Shown in pieces: positions 9,301 to 18,014 of a stretch of 64,000 nucleotides of DNA; position 1 is the stretch's first letter; each line of letters begins with the position of its first letter. Made by a program: the position numbers and the translations under genes. The stretch comes from CAMDMI01 sp044379485. GTDB lineage: Bacteria; Bacteroidota; Bacteroidia; Cytophagales; Flexibacteraceae. Where the stretch lies: NCBI GenBank assembly GCA_044379485.1, contig JBIPOE010000009.1, forward strand, positions 10,082 to 74,081. Reading direction: 5' to 3'. Under the pieces are notes generated by a model. The model was not told the DNA's origin, did not search any database, and worked only from the letters and a program-made list of their open reading frames with translations.

Positions 9301-10115
9301 GTGCTATTTCTATAGTTCCATGAATCTGCATCCTGACCGTAAAACAATATTCTGTCATTAGCATTAAATACCCCATCACCACCATCAACAACCTGAATTG
9401 GAATTTCTGGAATATCATTAAAATTAAATGCTGCTCTTGACTCAGAAAGCATTTTGCCCCCTGTTCCGTATATCTTTATTTGGTTTGAAATTTTACCATT
9501 CAGGTCCAAGCCATAAGTAGTTAAATCATTGACAGTTAATTCATATACACCAGTATTTACAATTCCCATTTTTACCCACGGCCCTGTTGCAAAAACAGAA
9601 TTTGCATCTGCAACTGTTCTAAATGAACTGGTTCTTCTATCCATTTTCTCAATTAATGGAAGAGAAGAAACAGATAAAACGTAAGTGTTTAATTTTTCCC
9701 AGACATTGTTTTCTTTTCTGATCAGTTTAATAGCAATTCTGGTTCCCCAACCTTTTTCAGTTTCGAATTTTTCATCAGTAAATGAAGGAATTAGCTTTGA
9801 GCCCACGGTATCCAGCCCTTCAAGTTCCAAATCAGAAAGTTTGGACCAGCTTTGATTTAAAAACCCAACAGATTCAACTTTTTTGCCGTGAAGAAATTCA
9901 TGCTTTACAGGTGTTTTAAAACTTGTAATTGCTGTTTCACAATTTTCACAAGTAAGAAACAATGTTGATTCACCGTCTGGAGTCTGACTTTTGGCTGGAG
10001 GATACCAAGCTACTTTTCCCTGGATCCTTTCAAAGGACTTTACCTGAGCAACAATGAAGTTACCTGAGATAACAGAGAAAATAAAAAGGAACAGTAGAAT
10101 GGTTTTTTTCTTCAT
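6324..10115 (-). CDS. porU: Type IX secretion sortase PorU (C25 gingipain-like)
   Basis: PorU cuts the C-terminal signal from T9SS cargo at the cell surface and attaches the cargo to anionic lipopolysaccharide. The 1263-aa protein starts with a signal peptide. A C25 caspase-like domain includes a catalytic His in NYTGHGGETVW (near residue 781) and a catalytic Cys in FFITATCDFGRHD (near 816). It ends with its own type A sorting-like domain (LFPNPSNGEVFLELEN, then KKIVLIR at the end). Length fits the family (about 1100-1300 aa). It is probably co-transcribed with porV. Confidence 0.95.
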   Translation of the reverse strand: MKKKTILLFLFIFSVISGNFIVAQVKSFERIQGKVAWYPPAKSQTPDGESTLFLTCENCETAITSFKTPVKHEFLHGKKVESVGFLNQSWSKLSDLELEGLDTVGSKLIPSFTDEKFETEKGWGTRIAIKLIRKENNVWEKLNTYVLSVSSLPLIEKMDRRTSSFRTVADANSVFATGPWVKMGIVNTGVYELTVNDLTTYGLDLNGKISNQIKIYGTGGKMLSESRAAFNFNDIPEIPIQVVDGGDGVFNANDRILFYGQDADSWNYRNSTKAFEFTKNIYSDTSYYFITFSEGEGKRVQAQAQQNGPVEVVRSTFLDRFVYSPEKINVLSAGRKWYADVLDFTPSKTITIEANGLLTDSLVKFRYEVMARSAVSYPFKISVNDVASATSNLGTVSLTERFSNYGSENNVSFNFQPTNGTNTLNFNILYDKQGNLQSLGYINFVEAFAWKKLQWENKNFGFRFGSRTNKIVQYTIGGFPSNGIVWNVSRPLEMSRMNIQNQSFVVLEDTIQEFFAFTEQSVLKPLVYKTVRNQNLRGLSVPDLLIVSHPLFMVEAKRLADFRRDHDQLNVEVVSPEQIYNEFSSGSQDVTAIRNLGFFLYKKESPAKLKYLLLFGDCSFDYKNRTPNNSNFVPVYEGPPNLNIVSSYASDDYYGIYLGAGGQWSETDLMDIGVGRLPAKNINEAKNMVDKLIHYASSPNTLGDWRTRYTFVADNGDSFTHSDDAESLSITAQQINSNSLSKKIFIGAYELVASPGGLTAPRATNELLNSIEKGNLIVNYTGHGGETVWADEFLFTSEMISSLQNKDKLSFFITATCDFGRHDYPTQTSGAEELILNPNGGAVGVMTTGRPVLSSNNSVINKAFYNNYFTSGTNRMGDVLRLTKNGNSSKSNNRGFTLLGDPSAKISFPEQKIVLKDFSSDDTIKGLELTTIKGEVLKDSLKNETFNGTVDILVLDAPGSINVQGAPAARRYPVEKNILYKGSAPVINGEFTFRFFVSKDVSFDVGKGRILLYAYSDKTDASGSEKVNVGGLNSNPINDVTGPQMSLFMNDVTFVNYGLVGKDADLLVFLEDDLSGINVSGLGLGHDLTGTLDGNQVFVLNDYFKNEPGSYSKGSLRFPMRDLTPGIHNIVVKCWDSFNNSTEKTIYFEVGIASVNGRMVKEVKLFPNPSNGEVFLELENAFAGSNLEIRLIVYDIIGNLITEKIWDYDNSSARPGAFKELAWNGEKPDGSKLPAGTYFCKIGIKSDTDGSEYKINKKIVLIR

Positions 10116-10168
10116 AATTTTTAATAACTACCTGAGTCTAAAAATATTTGAAAATACTTACAAAATAT

Positions 10169-10420
10169 TTAATTATTTTCTATTTCAATAATAAAATCTT
10201 CCATTATCATATTGGCCAACAGGCTTTTACTTGCAGAATTTATTTTTTCAATGGCTTCAGATTTTGAACCAGCTTCAATATTAAATTCTATTCTTTTTCC
10301 TATTCTTACATCTTCTATAGTCTCTAAGCCCATTTGGTGAAGCGCATGTTCTACAGCTTTTCCCTGAGGATCGAGGATTTCCAACTGAGGCATAACGGTT
10401 ACTTTCGCTTTAAAATTCAT
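10169..10420 (-). CDS. purS: Phosphoribosylformylglycinamidine synthase subunit PurS
   Basis: PurS is the small subunit that bridges PurL and PurQ in the fourth step of purine synthesis. The 83-aa protein has the PurS pattern: an opening beta strand (FKAKVTVMPQLEILDPQGKA), then VEHALHQMGL, then VRIGKRIEFNIE, then an acidic end. It overlaps the end of pssA by 11 nt, so the two are likely co-transcribed. purL and purQ are not in this window. Confidence 0.9.
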   Translation of the reverse strand: MNFKAKVTVMPQLEILDPQGKAVEHALHQMGLETIEDVRIGKRIEFNIEAGSKSEAIEKINSASKSLLANMIMEDFIIEIENN

Positions 10421-11126
10421 TTTTTACAAGTGTATAATTTACAATAGAGACAGCAAGATAAGTCAAAAAGATCAAAGGCACAGAAGATTTACCTAAAAAA
10501 AGTATAAAAACCAAACTTAAACCAATAAGCACAAAACGTAGCCAATTGTCCTTTATTTGAAAATTTTTGAACTTTAATGCAATTAAAGGAACTGGCGCCA
10601 CAAGCCAAATTGAGGAAATTATGGATACAGTGATTAAAATATAAATGTTATAAATATCATTAAATTCTAGTCGCAAAAAACTGCCTGTCAAAAAGATAAG
10701 AAAAAAAGCATTGGCAGGAGTAGGCACCCCGATAAAATGATCACTTTGGCGGGTATCATTGTTAAAAATTGCCAATCTAACAGAAGAAAACAAGGCAATA
10801 GGCAAAGAAAATAAGGCCAGATTTTCATTCAGTGATTGTTCTAATGACAATTTCCTGATTATTAAAAAAAACACAAGACTCGGTAAGACACCAAAAGTTA
10901 CATTGTCGGCCAATGAGTCCAGATCCTTTCCAATATTTGAACTTGACTTTAAAGCCCTGGCTGCAAATCCATCAAAAAAGTCGGCAATTCCTGCAATAAT
11001 TAACAAATATTCAACGAGTTCTATGGATTCCAAGCCATGGATAGAAAGTGAAAAAATGGCAAAAACGCCGCATGCCAAATTGCAACAAGTGAGAAAATTT
11101 GGAAAATTGTTTTTGAACCAATTCAT
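10410..11126 (-). CDS. pssA: CDP-diacylglycerol-serine O-phosphatidyltransferase
   Basis: This integral membrane enzyme makes phosphatidylserine, the precursor of phosphatidylethanolamine. The 238-aa protein has several hydrophobic helices and the CDP-alcohol phosphotransferase motif DG-x2-AR-x8-G-x3-D-x3-D, seen as DGFAARALKSS followed by NIGKDLDSLAD near residues 50-73. Its N-terminus, FPNFLTCCNLACGVFAIF, is typical of PssA. It is divergent from the LolC/E-like gene, with 99 bp between starts, and overlaps purS by 11 nt. Confidence 0.92.
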   Translation of the reverse strand: MNWFKNNFPNFLTCCNLACGVFAIFSLSIHGLESIELVEYLLIIAGIADFFDGFAARALKSSSNIGKDLDSLADNVTFGVLPSLVFFLIIRKLSLEQSLNENLALFSLPIALFSSVRLAIFNNDTRQSDHFIGVPTPANAFFLIFLTGSFLRLEFNDIYNIYILITVSIISSIWLVAPVPLIALKFKNFQIKDNWLRFVLIGLSLVFILFLGKSSVPLIFLTYLAVSIVNYTLVKNEF

Positions 11127-11225
11127 GAAGGTCCAAAACTACTATTTATTGGCCATTTGCCTATTTCGATTTTCCGAAATTCAAAAAATGGGTTCGTTTC
11201 AAAGGAATTATTCAATTTTGCCGTG

Positions 11226-12431
11226 ATGCTTGCCAATAGAATTGCACTCAGGTATGTACTTGGTTTAAGGAAATTTTCAACCACTCAGATTTTGTCTTTG
11301 CTGGCATTGCTTGGTATTTTTCTTGGAAGCATGGCCATGGTGGTTGTTTTATCAGCGTTTAATGGTTTTGAAGGCCTGCTAAAAGAAATTTATCATCATC
11401 AGGATCCGGATTTAAAAGTTTCTTCAAAGAAAGGAAAAACTTTTCTACTTGACCCCTTGGTTATCAAAAAGTTAAAAGAAATTGAGGAAGTTACTGCTGT
11501 TTTTCAGACTGTATCCGATAAAGCTTCCTTACAATATGGAAATGGCCAAATGGTAGTAGAAATCATTGGAATTGAACCTGATTATGAAAAATTCAGTCGA
11601 TTAGATACCTTGATTCGAAACGGAGAGTTTTTAGTAAAAAGTGGAGACATTTCATTGGGTTTGGTTACTGAACCTGTTAGAAGTGCCTTACAAATCAGCC
11701 TGAAAAACGATTTTGAATTGCTTCAGATTTCTTACCCGAAGCGAAAGAAAATATTAAAACTGGGTACAAGTAAAATTTTCAACCAATTGAATATCAGACC
11801 AAAAGGCTTTGTTCAAATGGATGAACAAAGGGTGTATGCACCAATTCAGGATGTTAGGGAACTCATGGACAAACCAGCAGGAATAAGCTATTTGGAGATA
11901 TTTTTAAGAAATGGTGAAAATCCAGATGCCGCAAAATCAAAAATTCAAAAAGCGCTGGGGAATAATTTTTTTGTAAAAAATGAAACTGAGCAACATGAAG
12001 ACCTTTTTAAAATACTAAAAATTGAAAAGTTATTTGTTTTTCTGGCTCTGGGGTTCATCATTTTGATTTCCTCTTTTAACCTCTTTGTGAGTTGTAGCAT
12101 GATGGTTATTGACAAAAAGAAAGATCTGTTCACACTTTTGGCTTTGGGAATGCAACCATCTGACATTAAAAAAATTATAAGAATTTCAGGGTGGTTGGTG
12201 ACTTTGTTGGGCTTAATTCCTGGTTTGATATTTGGCTATGGAATTTGTTTGGTCCAAAAAATTTATGGATTTGTGCCTTTGGGAATGACAAGCACAATTA
12301 TTCAGGCTTACCCAATTGAAATCCATGGTTTAGATTTTGTTTTGATCGCAATTTGGGTCCTATTGATTGGTTTTTTAGCAGTTTTAAATCCTGCTTCAAA
12401 AGCACCTGCATTGGTTTTATCGAAGGCTTAA
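11226..12431 (+). CDS. LolC/LolE-like ABC transporter permease (FtsX family)
   Basis: This is probably the inner-membrane subunit that extracts outer-membrane lipoproteins for transport. The ATG at 11226 (MLANRIALRYVLGLRKF) gives the standard LolE-type start; in-frame codons upstream are poorly conserved-looking. One transmembrane helix lies near residues 20-42, followed by a large periplasmic MacB-like region. Three helices lie in the last 140 residues, including LFVFLALGFIILISSFNLFV. Total length is 401 aa. No LolD ATPase is next to it. The gene ends 1 nt before the end of the convergent histidine kinase gene. Confidence 0.85.
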   Translation: MLANRIALRYVLGLRKFSTTQILSLLALLGIFLGSMAMVVVLSAFNGFEGLLKEIYHHQDPDLKVSSKKGKTFLLDPLVIKKLKEIEEVTAVFQTVSDKASLQYGNGQMVVEIIGIEPDYEKFSRLDTLIRNGEFLVKSGDISLGLVTEPVRSALQISLKNDFELLQISYPKRKKILKLGTSKIFNQLNIRPKGFVQMDEQRVYAPIQDVRELMDKPAGISYLEIFLRNGENPDAAKSKIQKALGNNFFVKNETEQHEDLFKILKIEKLFVFLALGFIILISSFNLFVSCSMMVIDKKKDLFTLLALGMQPSDIKKIIRISGWLVTLLGLIPGLIFGYGICLVQKIYGFVPLGMTSTIIQAYPIEIHGLDFVLIAIWVLLIGFLAVLNPASKAPALVLSKA

Positions 12432-12432
12432 A

Positions 12433-13473
12433 TCAGCCCTTTTTGTTGAAAAGCCTGAATGAAAAAGAGGCTCCTTTTCCAGATTTACTACTTAAACTTA
12501 TTTTTGATTTGTGGGCCTCAATAATTTGTTTGGCTATGGCGAGACCCAGGCCTGAGCCACCTTTATCCTTGGATCTGCTTTTTTCAACTCTATAAAAACG
12601 ATCAAAAATTCGTTTTTGGTCTTCCTCTGGAATTCCTGGCCCATTATCAATTATGGTAATCTCAACTCCTTCCTGATCTTCAAACAATTTCACTTTTACA
12701 AAACCTCCATCCTCAAACCCATATTTGATTCCATTTTCAACAAGGTTTCGGATTACCTGAAAAATACGTTTTTGGTCAGCCTCCACAACAATGGGTCTTT
12801 CAATGTTTCTATCCAGCAAAAGGGTGACATTTCTTTTTGAAGCCTTTTTTTCTAATTGATCAAAAACTTCATTCACAACCTGATAGAGATCGAATTGGTC
12901 CTTTTTCATTTTGGCAGATCCAGTTTCAATCTCTGATAAGGTCAATAAATCCTGAACTAGTTCATCTAAACCATCCAAACTTTTTGCAGCTTTTTTCAGG
13001 AATTTTTCGCTCACCTCTGGTTCATCCATGGCGCCATCCAATAATGTATGAATGTATCCCTGTGCGGCAAAAATGGGTGTTTTAAGTTCATGGCTTAGAT
13101 CGGCAATAAACTCTCTTCTGTAGTTTTCTATTTTTTTAAGGTCTTCTATTTCTTTTTGTTTCAATTGGGCAAAAAGAGTAATTTCTTTATTTAAACTTTG
13201 AAGAGGGTTTAGCTTAAACTTTGCAGGATTTTTAGGGAATTTAAAATCTTTCTTTTTAAGTTTTTCAAAAATTGCATTTATCTGAAATAATTCCCTGAAT
13301 ATCAGATATTCTATCGTAAAATAGATTAAAAGAAAAGAACTTGTTAGTGCCACCAAAAAAGTAGTAGCAACAGAAACCGTAGGCGTTCCGGGAACCAAAC
13401 TGCAAAATGCAGCTGTGGAAATGGCTATAAATAGCGAAAGAAGAAATGAAATAAACCTGGGCTGCAGGAACAT
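12433..13473 (-). CDS. Sensor histidine kinase, PhoR-like
   Basis: This is the sensor of a two-component pair with the response regulator 21 bp upstream. The 346-aa protein has two N-terminal transmembrane helices separated by a very short loop, so it has almost no periplasmic sensor domain. The HisKA box is DLSHELKTP (His near 127). The ATPase domain shows the N box RNLVENGIKYG, the G1 box IDNGPGIPEED and the G2 box GSGLGLAIAKQI. A phosphate-sensing role is a guess from the PhoR/ResE-like architecture; no pho genes are nearby. Confidence 0.9.
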   Translation of the reverse strand: MFLQPRFISFLLSLFIAISTAAFCSLVPGTPTVSVATTFLVALTSSFLLIYFTIEYLIFRELFQINAIFEKLKKKDFKFPKNPAKFKLNPLQSLNKEITLFAQLKQKEIEDLKKIENYRREFIADLSHELKTPIFAAQGYIHTLLDGAMDEPEVSEKFLKKAAKSLDGLDELVQDLLTLSEIETGSAKMKKDQFDLYQVVNEVFDQLEKKASKRNVTLLLDRNIERPIVVEADQKRIFQVIRNLVENGIKYGFEDGGFVKVKLFEDQEGVEITIIDNGPGIPEEDQKRIFDRFYRVEKSRSKDKGGSGLGLAIAKQIIEAHKSKISLSSKSGKGASFSFRLFNKKG

Positions 13474-13494
13474 AAGGGCCCAATATGGGAAAAT

Positions 13495-14193
13495 TTACGA
13501 ATCGTTGCGGTATTCGAATTTATAACCAACCCCTTTTGTGGTGGAAATATAGCCTTCACCGATCTTTTCCCGTACTTTTCTGATATGCACATCCACTGTT
13601 CTGGAAAGTACATAAACATCAGACCCCCATATATTTACCAAGAGATCATCCCTTGAAAAAACCTTATTTGGGTTTTGGGCCAAAAACAAAAGCAGTTCAA
13701 ATTCTTTTTTAGGGAATAGCAGCTGTTTCCCGTTTAAGCTTACTGAATAACTGGCCTTATCAATTATAAGTTCACCTATTTTAATGGGTGCAAGATCTTC
13801 AAAAGTGGCTTTTGATCTTCTGAAAAGAGCATTGATCCTACTAATCAGCGCTCTTGGTTTTATGGGCTTGGTAATAAAATCATCAGCGCCAACATCAAAG
13901 GCCGCAACCTCAGAATATTCCTCAGATCTGGATGTTAGAAAAACAATAAAACTATTGTTAAGTGCCGGAATATCTTTGAGTTGACGGCAAGCTTCCACGC
14001 CATCCATTATTGGCATCATGATATCAAGCAAAATCAAGTTTGGTTGAAATGCCTTGGCTACTTCAACCGCTCGTTTTCCGTTTTCGGCAGTGCGGACTTC
14101 AAAACCTTCCTTTGTTAAATTATATTGAAGAAGTTCCAGAATATCTGGTTCATCGTCCACAACCAAAGCTTTTAATCCATTTTTTGCTGCCAT
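13495..14193 (-). CDS. Response regulator, OmpR/PhoB family
   Basis: The 232-aa protein has a receiver domain with acidic pocket VDDEPD, the phosphoacceptor Asp in LLDIMMPIMDG (near 56) and the conserved Lys in FITKPIKPRAL. A winged-helix DNA-binding domain follows from about residue 135, ending VRKVREKIGEGYISTTKGVG. It is the partner of the kinase 21 bp downstream on the same strand. Target genes cannot be told from the window. Confidence 0.93.
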   Translation of the reverse strand: MAAKNGLKALVVDDEPDILELLQYNLTKEGFEVRTAENGKRAVEVAKAFQPNLILLDIMMPIMDGVEACRQLKDIPALNNSFIVFLTSRSEEYSEVAAFDVGADDFITKPIKPRALISRINALFRRSKATFEDLAPIKIGELIIDKASYSVSLNGKQLLFPKKEFELLLFLAQNPNKVFSRDDLLVNIWGSDVYVLSRTVDVHIRKVREKIGEGYISTTKGVGYKFEYRNDS

Positions 14194-14208
14194 TCTTTTT
14201 ATTTGAGG

Positions 14209-15567
14209 TTAAGGCCCCAGCAACTCCTGAAGCTTTTGTTCAAGAGCTGGACCACGTAAATTTTTTGCTGCTATTTTTCCGTCTTTATCCAATAAAAAAG
14301 TTGCCGGAATTCCCTTTACCTGGTACAAAGCAGCACCAGCGGAGCCCCATCCTTTTAAATCAGAAACGTGATTGTTCCATATAAGTCCATCTTTTGCAAT
14401 GGCTGCCAACCACTTTTCCTTGTTTTGGTCTAATGATACGCTAAACACAGTAAAACCTTTAGGCTCAAATCTTTTATAAGCCTGTACTACGGTTGGGTTC
14501 TCATGGCGGCAAGGTCCACACCAGGAAGCCCAAAAATCCAATAAAACGACTTTGCCTCTCAGGCTACTCAATTTGTAAGGTTTACCATCCCGATCTGCCA
14601 ATTCAATATCTGGAGCTATTTCGCCAATTGATGGAGGACCTGGAGGAAACTGCTTTAAAAATTCTGAAGATCGTTTACCCGGAAATTCTTCTGAATAACG
14701 TTTTGCAATATCATATGCTGCATTTAAACCACTTTGCTCCAATGGCTTAAAAGAATTGGAAACTGCTCGATAGGCAATTTCTCTGGCCAAAGTTTTTTCC
14801 TGAGTTTGTTTAATAACCTGATCTCCCAGAATGATCCACTTGTCCGCATCTCCCTCGCCAAATTTTTGTAATAAGGTGGAAACACGTGTATCCCAGACAT
14901 TTGCTCTTAAATTTTCCAAATCTGCCCAATCATAAGTAGTAATGAAAGTTTCAGGGCTATTGTCTCCGTCAGAAGAAAGCAAACGGAAAAATTTACCAAC
15001 AAATAACCCTTTGCTATCGCCTTGGAGGCCTAATAATTTTACCTGTTGATCCTTTATTAACGAATCTGCCTTTTCCTGCAAGCCTTTTACTCCCTTTTCA
15101 AAAGCCGGTTTATCAGATTGGGCCAAGGCTGAAATGGTTCGATATTTTGCCTCCAAAACCCGCATTTCAAAACTAACCCTTGTGCTCAGAGTCCTGTATT
15201 GAACATACTTTTCATTTTCTGCTGAATTTGAAAACTTTGCTTCCTCCCAGTTTTTTTCATCTGCTTCTACCGAAAAGTCTTCTCCGGAAAGCACAAGTGT
15301 ACAAGATTCTTTGGCAGACAAGCCAAGTTTATACATGCCTCTTGGAAACGATTTTTCTTTTGATTTGAACGAAAAACTTCCTGATTTAAAATTGACTGAA
15401 TCAAAAGGAATAATCATATCTCCTTGAAATACAAAAAGATAGACCTTTTTGAAAGGCAGTTTTGTTTTTATAGTTCCTTTTACTGAAGCAGAAAAACTTA
15501 AACTCGCATTAACGAGTAAGCATGCGAAAATCAATAAAAGTCGATTTGGTTGTTGAGCCATTATCAA
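14209..15567 (-). CDS. TlpA-family thiol-disulfide oxidoreductase with DUF4369-like N-terminus
   Basis: The 452-aa protein starts with a signal peptide (RLLLIFACLLVNASLSFSA). The N-terminal beta-rich region resembles DUF4369, common in Bacteroidota periplasmic thioredoxins. A helical stretch follows, then a C-terminal AhpC/TSA-TlpA fold with the redox motif WASWCGPCRHE near residue 349. It is likely a periplasmic reductase of disulfides; the partner is unknown. A second start at codon 3 (MAQQPNR) is equally possible. It lies 15 bp upstream of the response regulator gene on the same strand, so co-transcription is possible. Confidence 0.88.
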   Translation of the reverse strand: MIMAQQPNRLLLIFACLLVNASLSFSASVKGTIKTKLPFKKVYLFVFQGDMIIPFDSVNFKSGSFSFKSKEKSFPRGMYKLGLSAKESCTLVLSGEDFSVEADEKNWEEAKFSNSAENEKYVQYRTLSTRVSFEMRVLEAKYRTISALAQSDKPAFEKGVKGLQEKADSLIKDQQVKLLGLQGDSKGLFVGKFFRLLSSDGDNSPETFITTYDWADLENLRANVWDTRVSTLLQKFGEGDADKWIILGDQVIKQTQEKTLAREIAYRAVSNSFKPLEQSGLNAAYDIAKRYSEEFPGKRSSEFLKQFPPGPPSIGEIAPDIELADRDGKPYKLSSLRGKVVLLDFWASWCGPCRHENPTVVQAYKRFEPKGFTVFSVSLDQNKEKWLAAIAKDGLIWNNHVSDLKGWGSAGAALYQVKGIPATFLLDKDGKIAAKNLRGPALEQKLQELLGP

Positions 15568-15667
15568 GTTGTAAAATAATAAGATACAATGTTACGGTTG
15601 TGTGAACATTTTTAGCAAGCATTGGGCCAAAAAAGTATTCTTTTTTTGAAAAAATCCGGAGAGGACT

Positions 15668-16468
15668 TTAATTCTTAAAATTCAATGGATATTTCAGATT
15701 GACATAAGCCGTCATATCCAATTCAACAGAGCCCAACATTAATTCAGCTTCAACTTTTAAGGGAATTCTGTTACCATCATCTGAAATCCACATTTTGATT
15801 GGATATTTTCCCCGAAACAAACTGTTTTCAGGCATTATCGGACTAATCACAAAGGATGCGATTTTACCAAAATCAGTTTTAACCATCTGTTTTCCAAGAT
15901 ATAAAATCTTGAAATCATAGGTCTTATTTTCAAAAATACCTTTCAATTTTATGGTATCATTCTTTGAAAGACCTTCATAATTCTGAAGTCTCAAAAAATA
16001 ATAACCACTTACCATGTCCAAAACATTTGGAAAAATTCCAATTTCTTCAGCTGGTCCATTCTCATCCTTTATAGTCGCTTTATTGCTGGAATAGTCAAAA
16101 AAGGTTTCCTCTTTTTTGCGATATTTATTTTCAGAAATGCTCCTAAAAGCTTTTTGTGGCTTATATTCTATGGTATCAAAATATGCCCCATATACATTCC
16201 TGATCCGAACGATACTGCTAAAGGCACCCGTGGAATTCCCAATGATCTCAGCCCGATAACAAACTTTTTTATTCACATAATAGTATTTGTCAGTTAGCCG
16301 CATAAAGGCTTCAGCAGCAGTAATAAATCCATAATGAATTCTGTATTGTATAATTTCACCTGGCAAGTAAGCAGCCTGGTATATTTTTTCAGCTGGTTTT
16401 GAAGAAGTTATAAAAAAAGCCAGAAAGACTAGATTTAAAAAAACAAAGAATTTTGGTGCGATTTTCAA
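15668..16468 (-). CDS. DUF3108-domain exported protein
   Basis: The 266-aa protein begins with a hydrophobic export signal (FFVFLNLVFLAFFITSS). The body follows the DUF3108 pattern: YLPGEIIQYRIHYGFITA, then AFSSIVRIRNVYGAYFDT, then LYLGKQMVKTDFGKI and a late MWISDDGNRIPLKVEAEL. DUF3108 proteins are envelope proteins of lipocalin-like beta-barrel type with no firm function. The gene stands alone, with 100-117 bp on either side and no clear terminator. Confidence 0.85.
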   Translation of the reverse strand: MKIAPKFFVFLNLVFLAFFITSSKPAEKIYQAAYLPGEIIQYRIHYGFITAAEAFMRLTDKYYYVNKKVCYRAEIIGNSTGAFSSIVRIRNVYGAYFDTIEYKPQKAFRSISENKYRKKEETFFDYSSNKATIKDENGPAEEIGIFPNVLDMVSGYYFLRLQNYEGLSKNDTIKLKGIFENKTYDFKILYLGKQMVKTDFGKIASFVISPIMPENSLFRGKYPIKMWISDDGNRIPLKVEAELMLGSVELDMTAYVNLKYPLNFKN

Positions 16469-16584
16469 CTTTAAAATTATAATTCGATTTGGATTCCAAA
16501 TTAAAGGTAAGTCAAATTAACAAGCCAGTTAAGTGTTGTTAAAAATATTCAAAAAGCTTTCAGTCCTAAACTACGAACTAATTT

Positions 16585-17487
16585 TCAGAAGAAAATTTCA
16601 AGGGCAGCTTTAAAGGTATTACAATGTGCATCCACAATATCTGAAATTTTTGTTGAATATCCGCCACCCATTACAGCCACAACGGGGACTTTATTTTGTT
16701 TGCAAAGATTGAAAACCATCTCATCCCTTTGGCGGCATCCTTCTTTGGAAACACCTAATCGCCCCAGTCTATCGGTTTTTAATATATCCACTCCGGATTG
16801 AAAAAAAACTAAATCAGGTTCAAAAAACTGGAAAAGTTTAGGCAAGTGGAGACCTAATAGTTGTAAATACGGCTGATCCTCAATTCCGTCTGGAAGCCCA
16901 ATGTCTAAATTTGATTTTTGTTTTTTAAGTGGGTAGTTGTTTTGACCATGCATAGAAAAAGTAAAAACCCGTTCTTCGTTCTGGAAAATGGAAGCCGTTC
17001 CATTTCCCTGATGAACATCTAAATCTACTATTAGGATTCTTTTTCGCAAGCCCTCATTCAATAAATAGTTTGAACTCACTGCAATATCATTTAGTAAACA
17101 AAATCCCTCCCCGGAATCTGAGAATGCATGATGTGTTCCACCTGCTACGTTGAAAGAGGCCCCATATTCAATGGCAAATAGTGCACATTCTATAGTACCT
17201 TGAGTTATCTGCAGCTCCCTTTCAATTAGCTCTTTTGATAATGGAAATCCAATCTTTCGAATCATAGATAGCTCAAGATTAAGGTCTATTAAACTTTTTA
17301 AATATACCTCCGAATGGCTTAAAAGTACATTTTTCTCTTTTACTATAGCTGGTTCAAAAAGTTGACTTTCAATTATACTTCCTTCATAAATTAATTGTTC
17401 TGGAATCAGCTCATATTTCAACATTGGAAATCTATGGCCTTCTGGAAGGGAATGATTATAAGTTTGTGACCAGGCGATTTTTAGCAT
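16585..17487 (-). CDS. Histone deacetylase family amidohydrolase
   Basis: This is a class I/II HDAC-like zinc amidohydrolase. In bacteria these act on acetylated small molecules such as acetoin-linked or polyamine substrates, or on proteins. The 300-aa sequence shows the paired His and following Asp in GGTHHAFSDSGEGFC (near 114-128), zinc ligands Asp and His in DLDVHQGNG (near 152), a third ligand Asp in FQSGVDIL, and the catalytic Tyr in GGGYST. All key residues are present, so it should be active. Substrate is unknown, with no polyamine or acetoin genes nearby. Confidence 0.9.
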   Translation of the reverse strand: MLKIAWSQTYNHSLPEGHRFPMLKYELIPEQLIYEGSIIESQLFEPAIVKEKNVLLSHSEVYLKSLIDLNLELSMIRKIGFPLSKELIERELQITQGTIECALFAIEYGASFNVAGGTHHAFSDSGEGFCLLNDIAVSSNYLLNEGLRKRILIVDLDVHQGNGTASIFQNEERVFTFSMHGQNNYPLKKQKSNLDIGLPDGIEDQPYLQLLGLHLPKLFQFFEPDLVFFQSGVDILKTDRLGRLGVSKEGCRQRDEMVFNLCKQNKVPVVAVMGGGYSTKISDIVDAHCNTFKAALEIFF

Positions 17488-17495
17488 ATCAAAAT

Positions 17496-17519
17496 AAAAA
17501 GGTCTGGATTTCCAGACCT
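17496..17519 (-). terminator. Rho-independent terminator
   Basis: AGGTCTGGA pairs with TCCAGACCT around a 2-nt centre (17500-17519), and on the minus strand a T run follows. It ends the transcript of the 135-aa gene at 17547-17954 and overlies the space before the HDAC-family gene. Confidence 0.8.
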
Positions 17520-17546
17520 CTAAATGTTATATAAATCGAGAAACGA

Positions 17547-17954
17547 TTAGGCTTCTTCCAAAAGGTTGGCCCATGATTTCATATACAAGATAACATCTTC
17601 TTTTTGATTTTTTTCAAGATGAGTTACCCCGGCTTTCTGCAAAACTTCTTCTTTTGATAATCTTTCCAAATCAATTAAATCTCTGGTAGTTAGTCCATAA
17701 GAAGTTAATTCTGATATCAGCCAATCCATGGACATACCACTTGTGGGACAAAAATCAAGCACTTGTTCTGCCCAATCTCCATGCTTTTCCATAGCATATC
17801 TGTGAATTTCAGCTTTTGACTTTTCGGTAAGTTGCTGAGCAAGATGTCCACAATTGCAACTTCCCATGTTACCCCATTCATAGTGGCTTCCTTTTTCAAT
17901 ATTGCTGGCAGCTGAACGAAGCGCCGTAATTAGTTTGCTCTTAGGTGAATTCAT
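17547..17954 (-). CDS. Conserved hypothetical protein, Cys/His-rich
   Basis: I recognise this only as a type of protein seen in Bacteroidota; no function is known to me. The 135-aa sequence has no signal or membrane segment and is probably cytoplasmic. The first half holds MGSCNCGHLAQQL and later DFCPTSG, so three Cys and a His could bind metal or be redox active. The second half is helical and acidic (LERLSKEEVLQKAG) and ends LLEEA. It lies 60 bp downstream of ssb on the same strand and has its own terminator. Confidence 0.75.
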   Translation of the reverse strand: MNSPKSKLITALRSAASNIEKGSHYEWGNMGSCNCGHLAQQLTEKSKAEIHRYAMEKHGDWAEQVLDFCPTSGMSMDWLISELTSYGLTTRDLIDLERLSKEEVLQKAGVTHLEKNQKEDVILYMKSWANLLEEA

Positions 17955-18014
17955 ACTGTTTTGATACCAATTCTGTATATAACCAAAAGCAATTGGAATG
18001 GTTTTGCCTCCTTG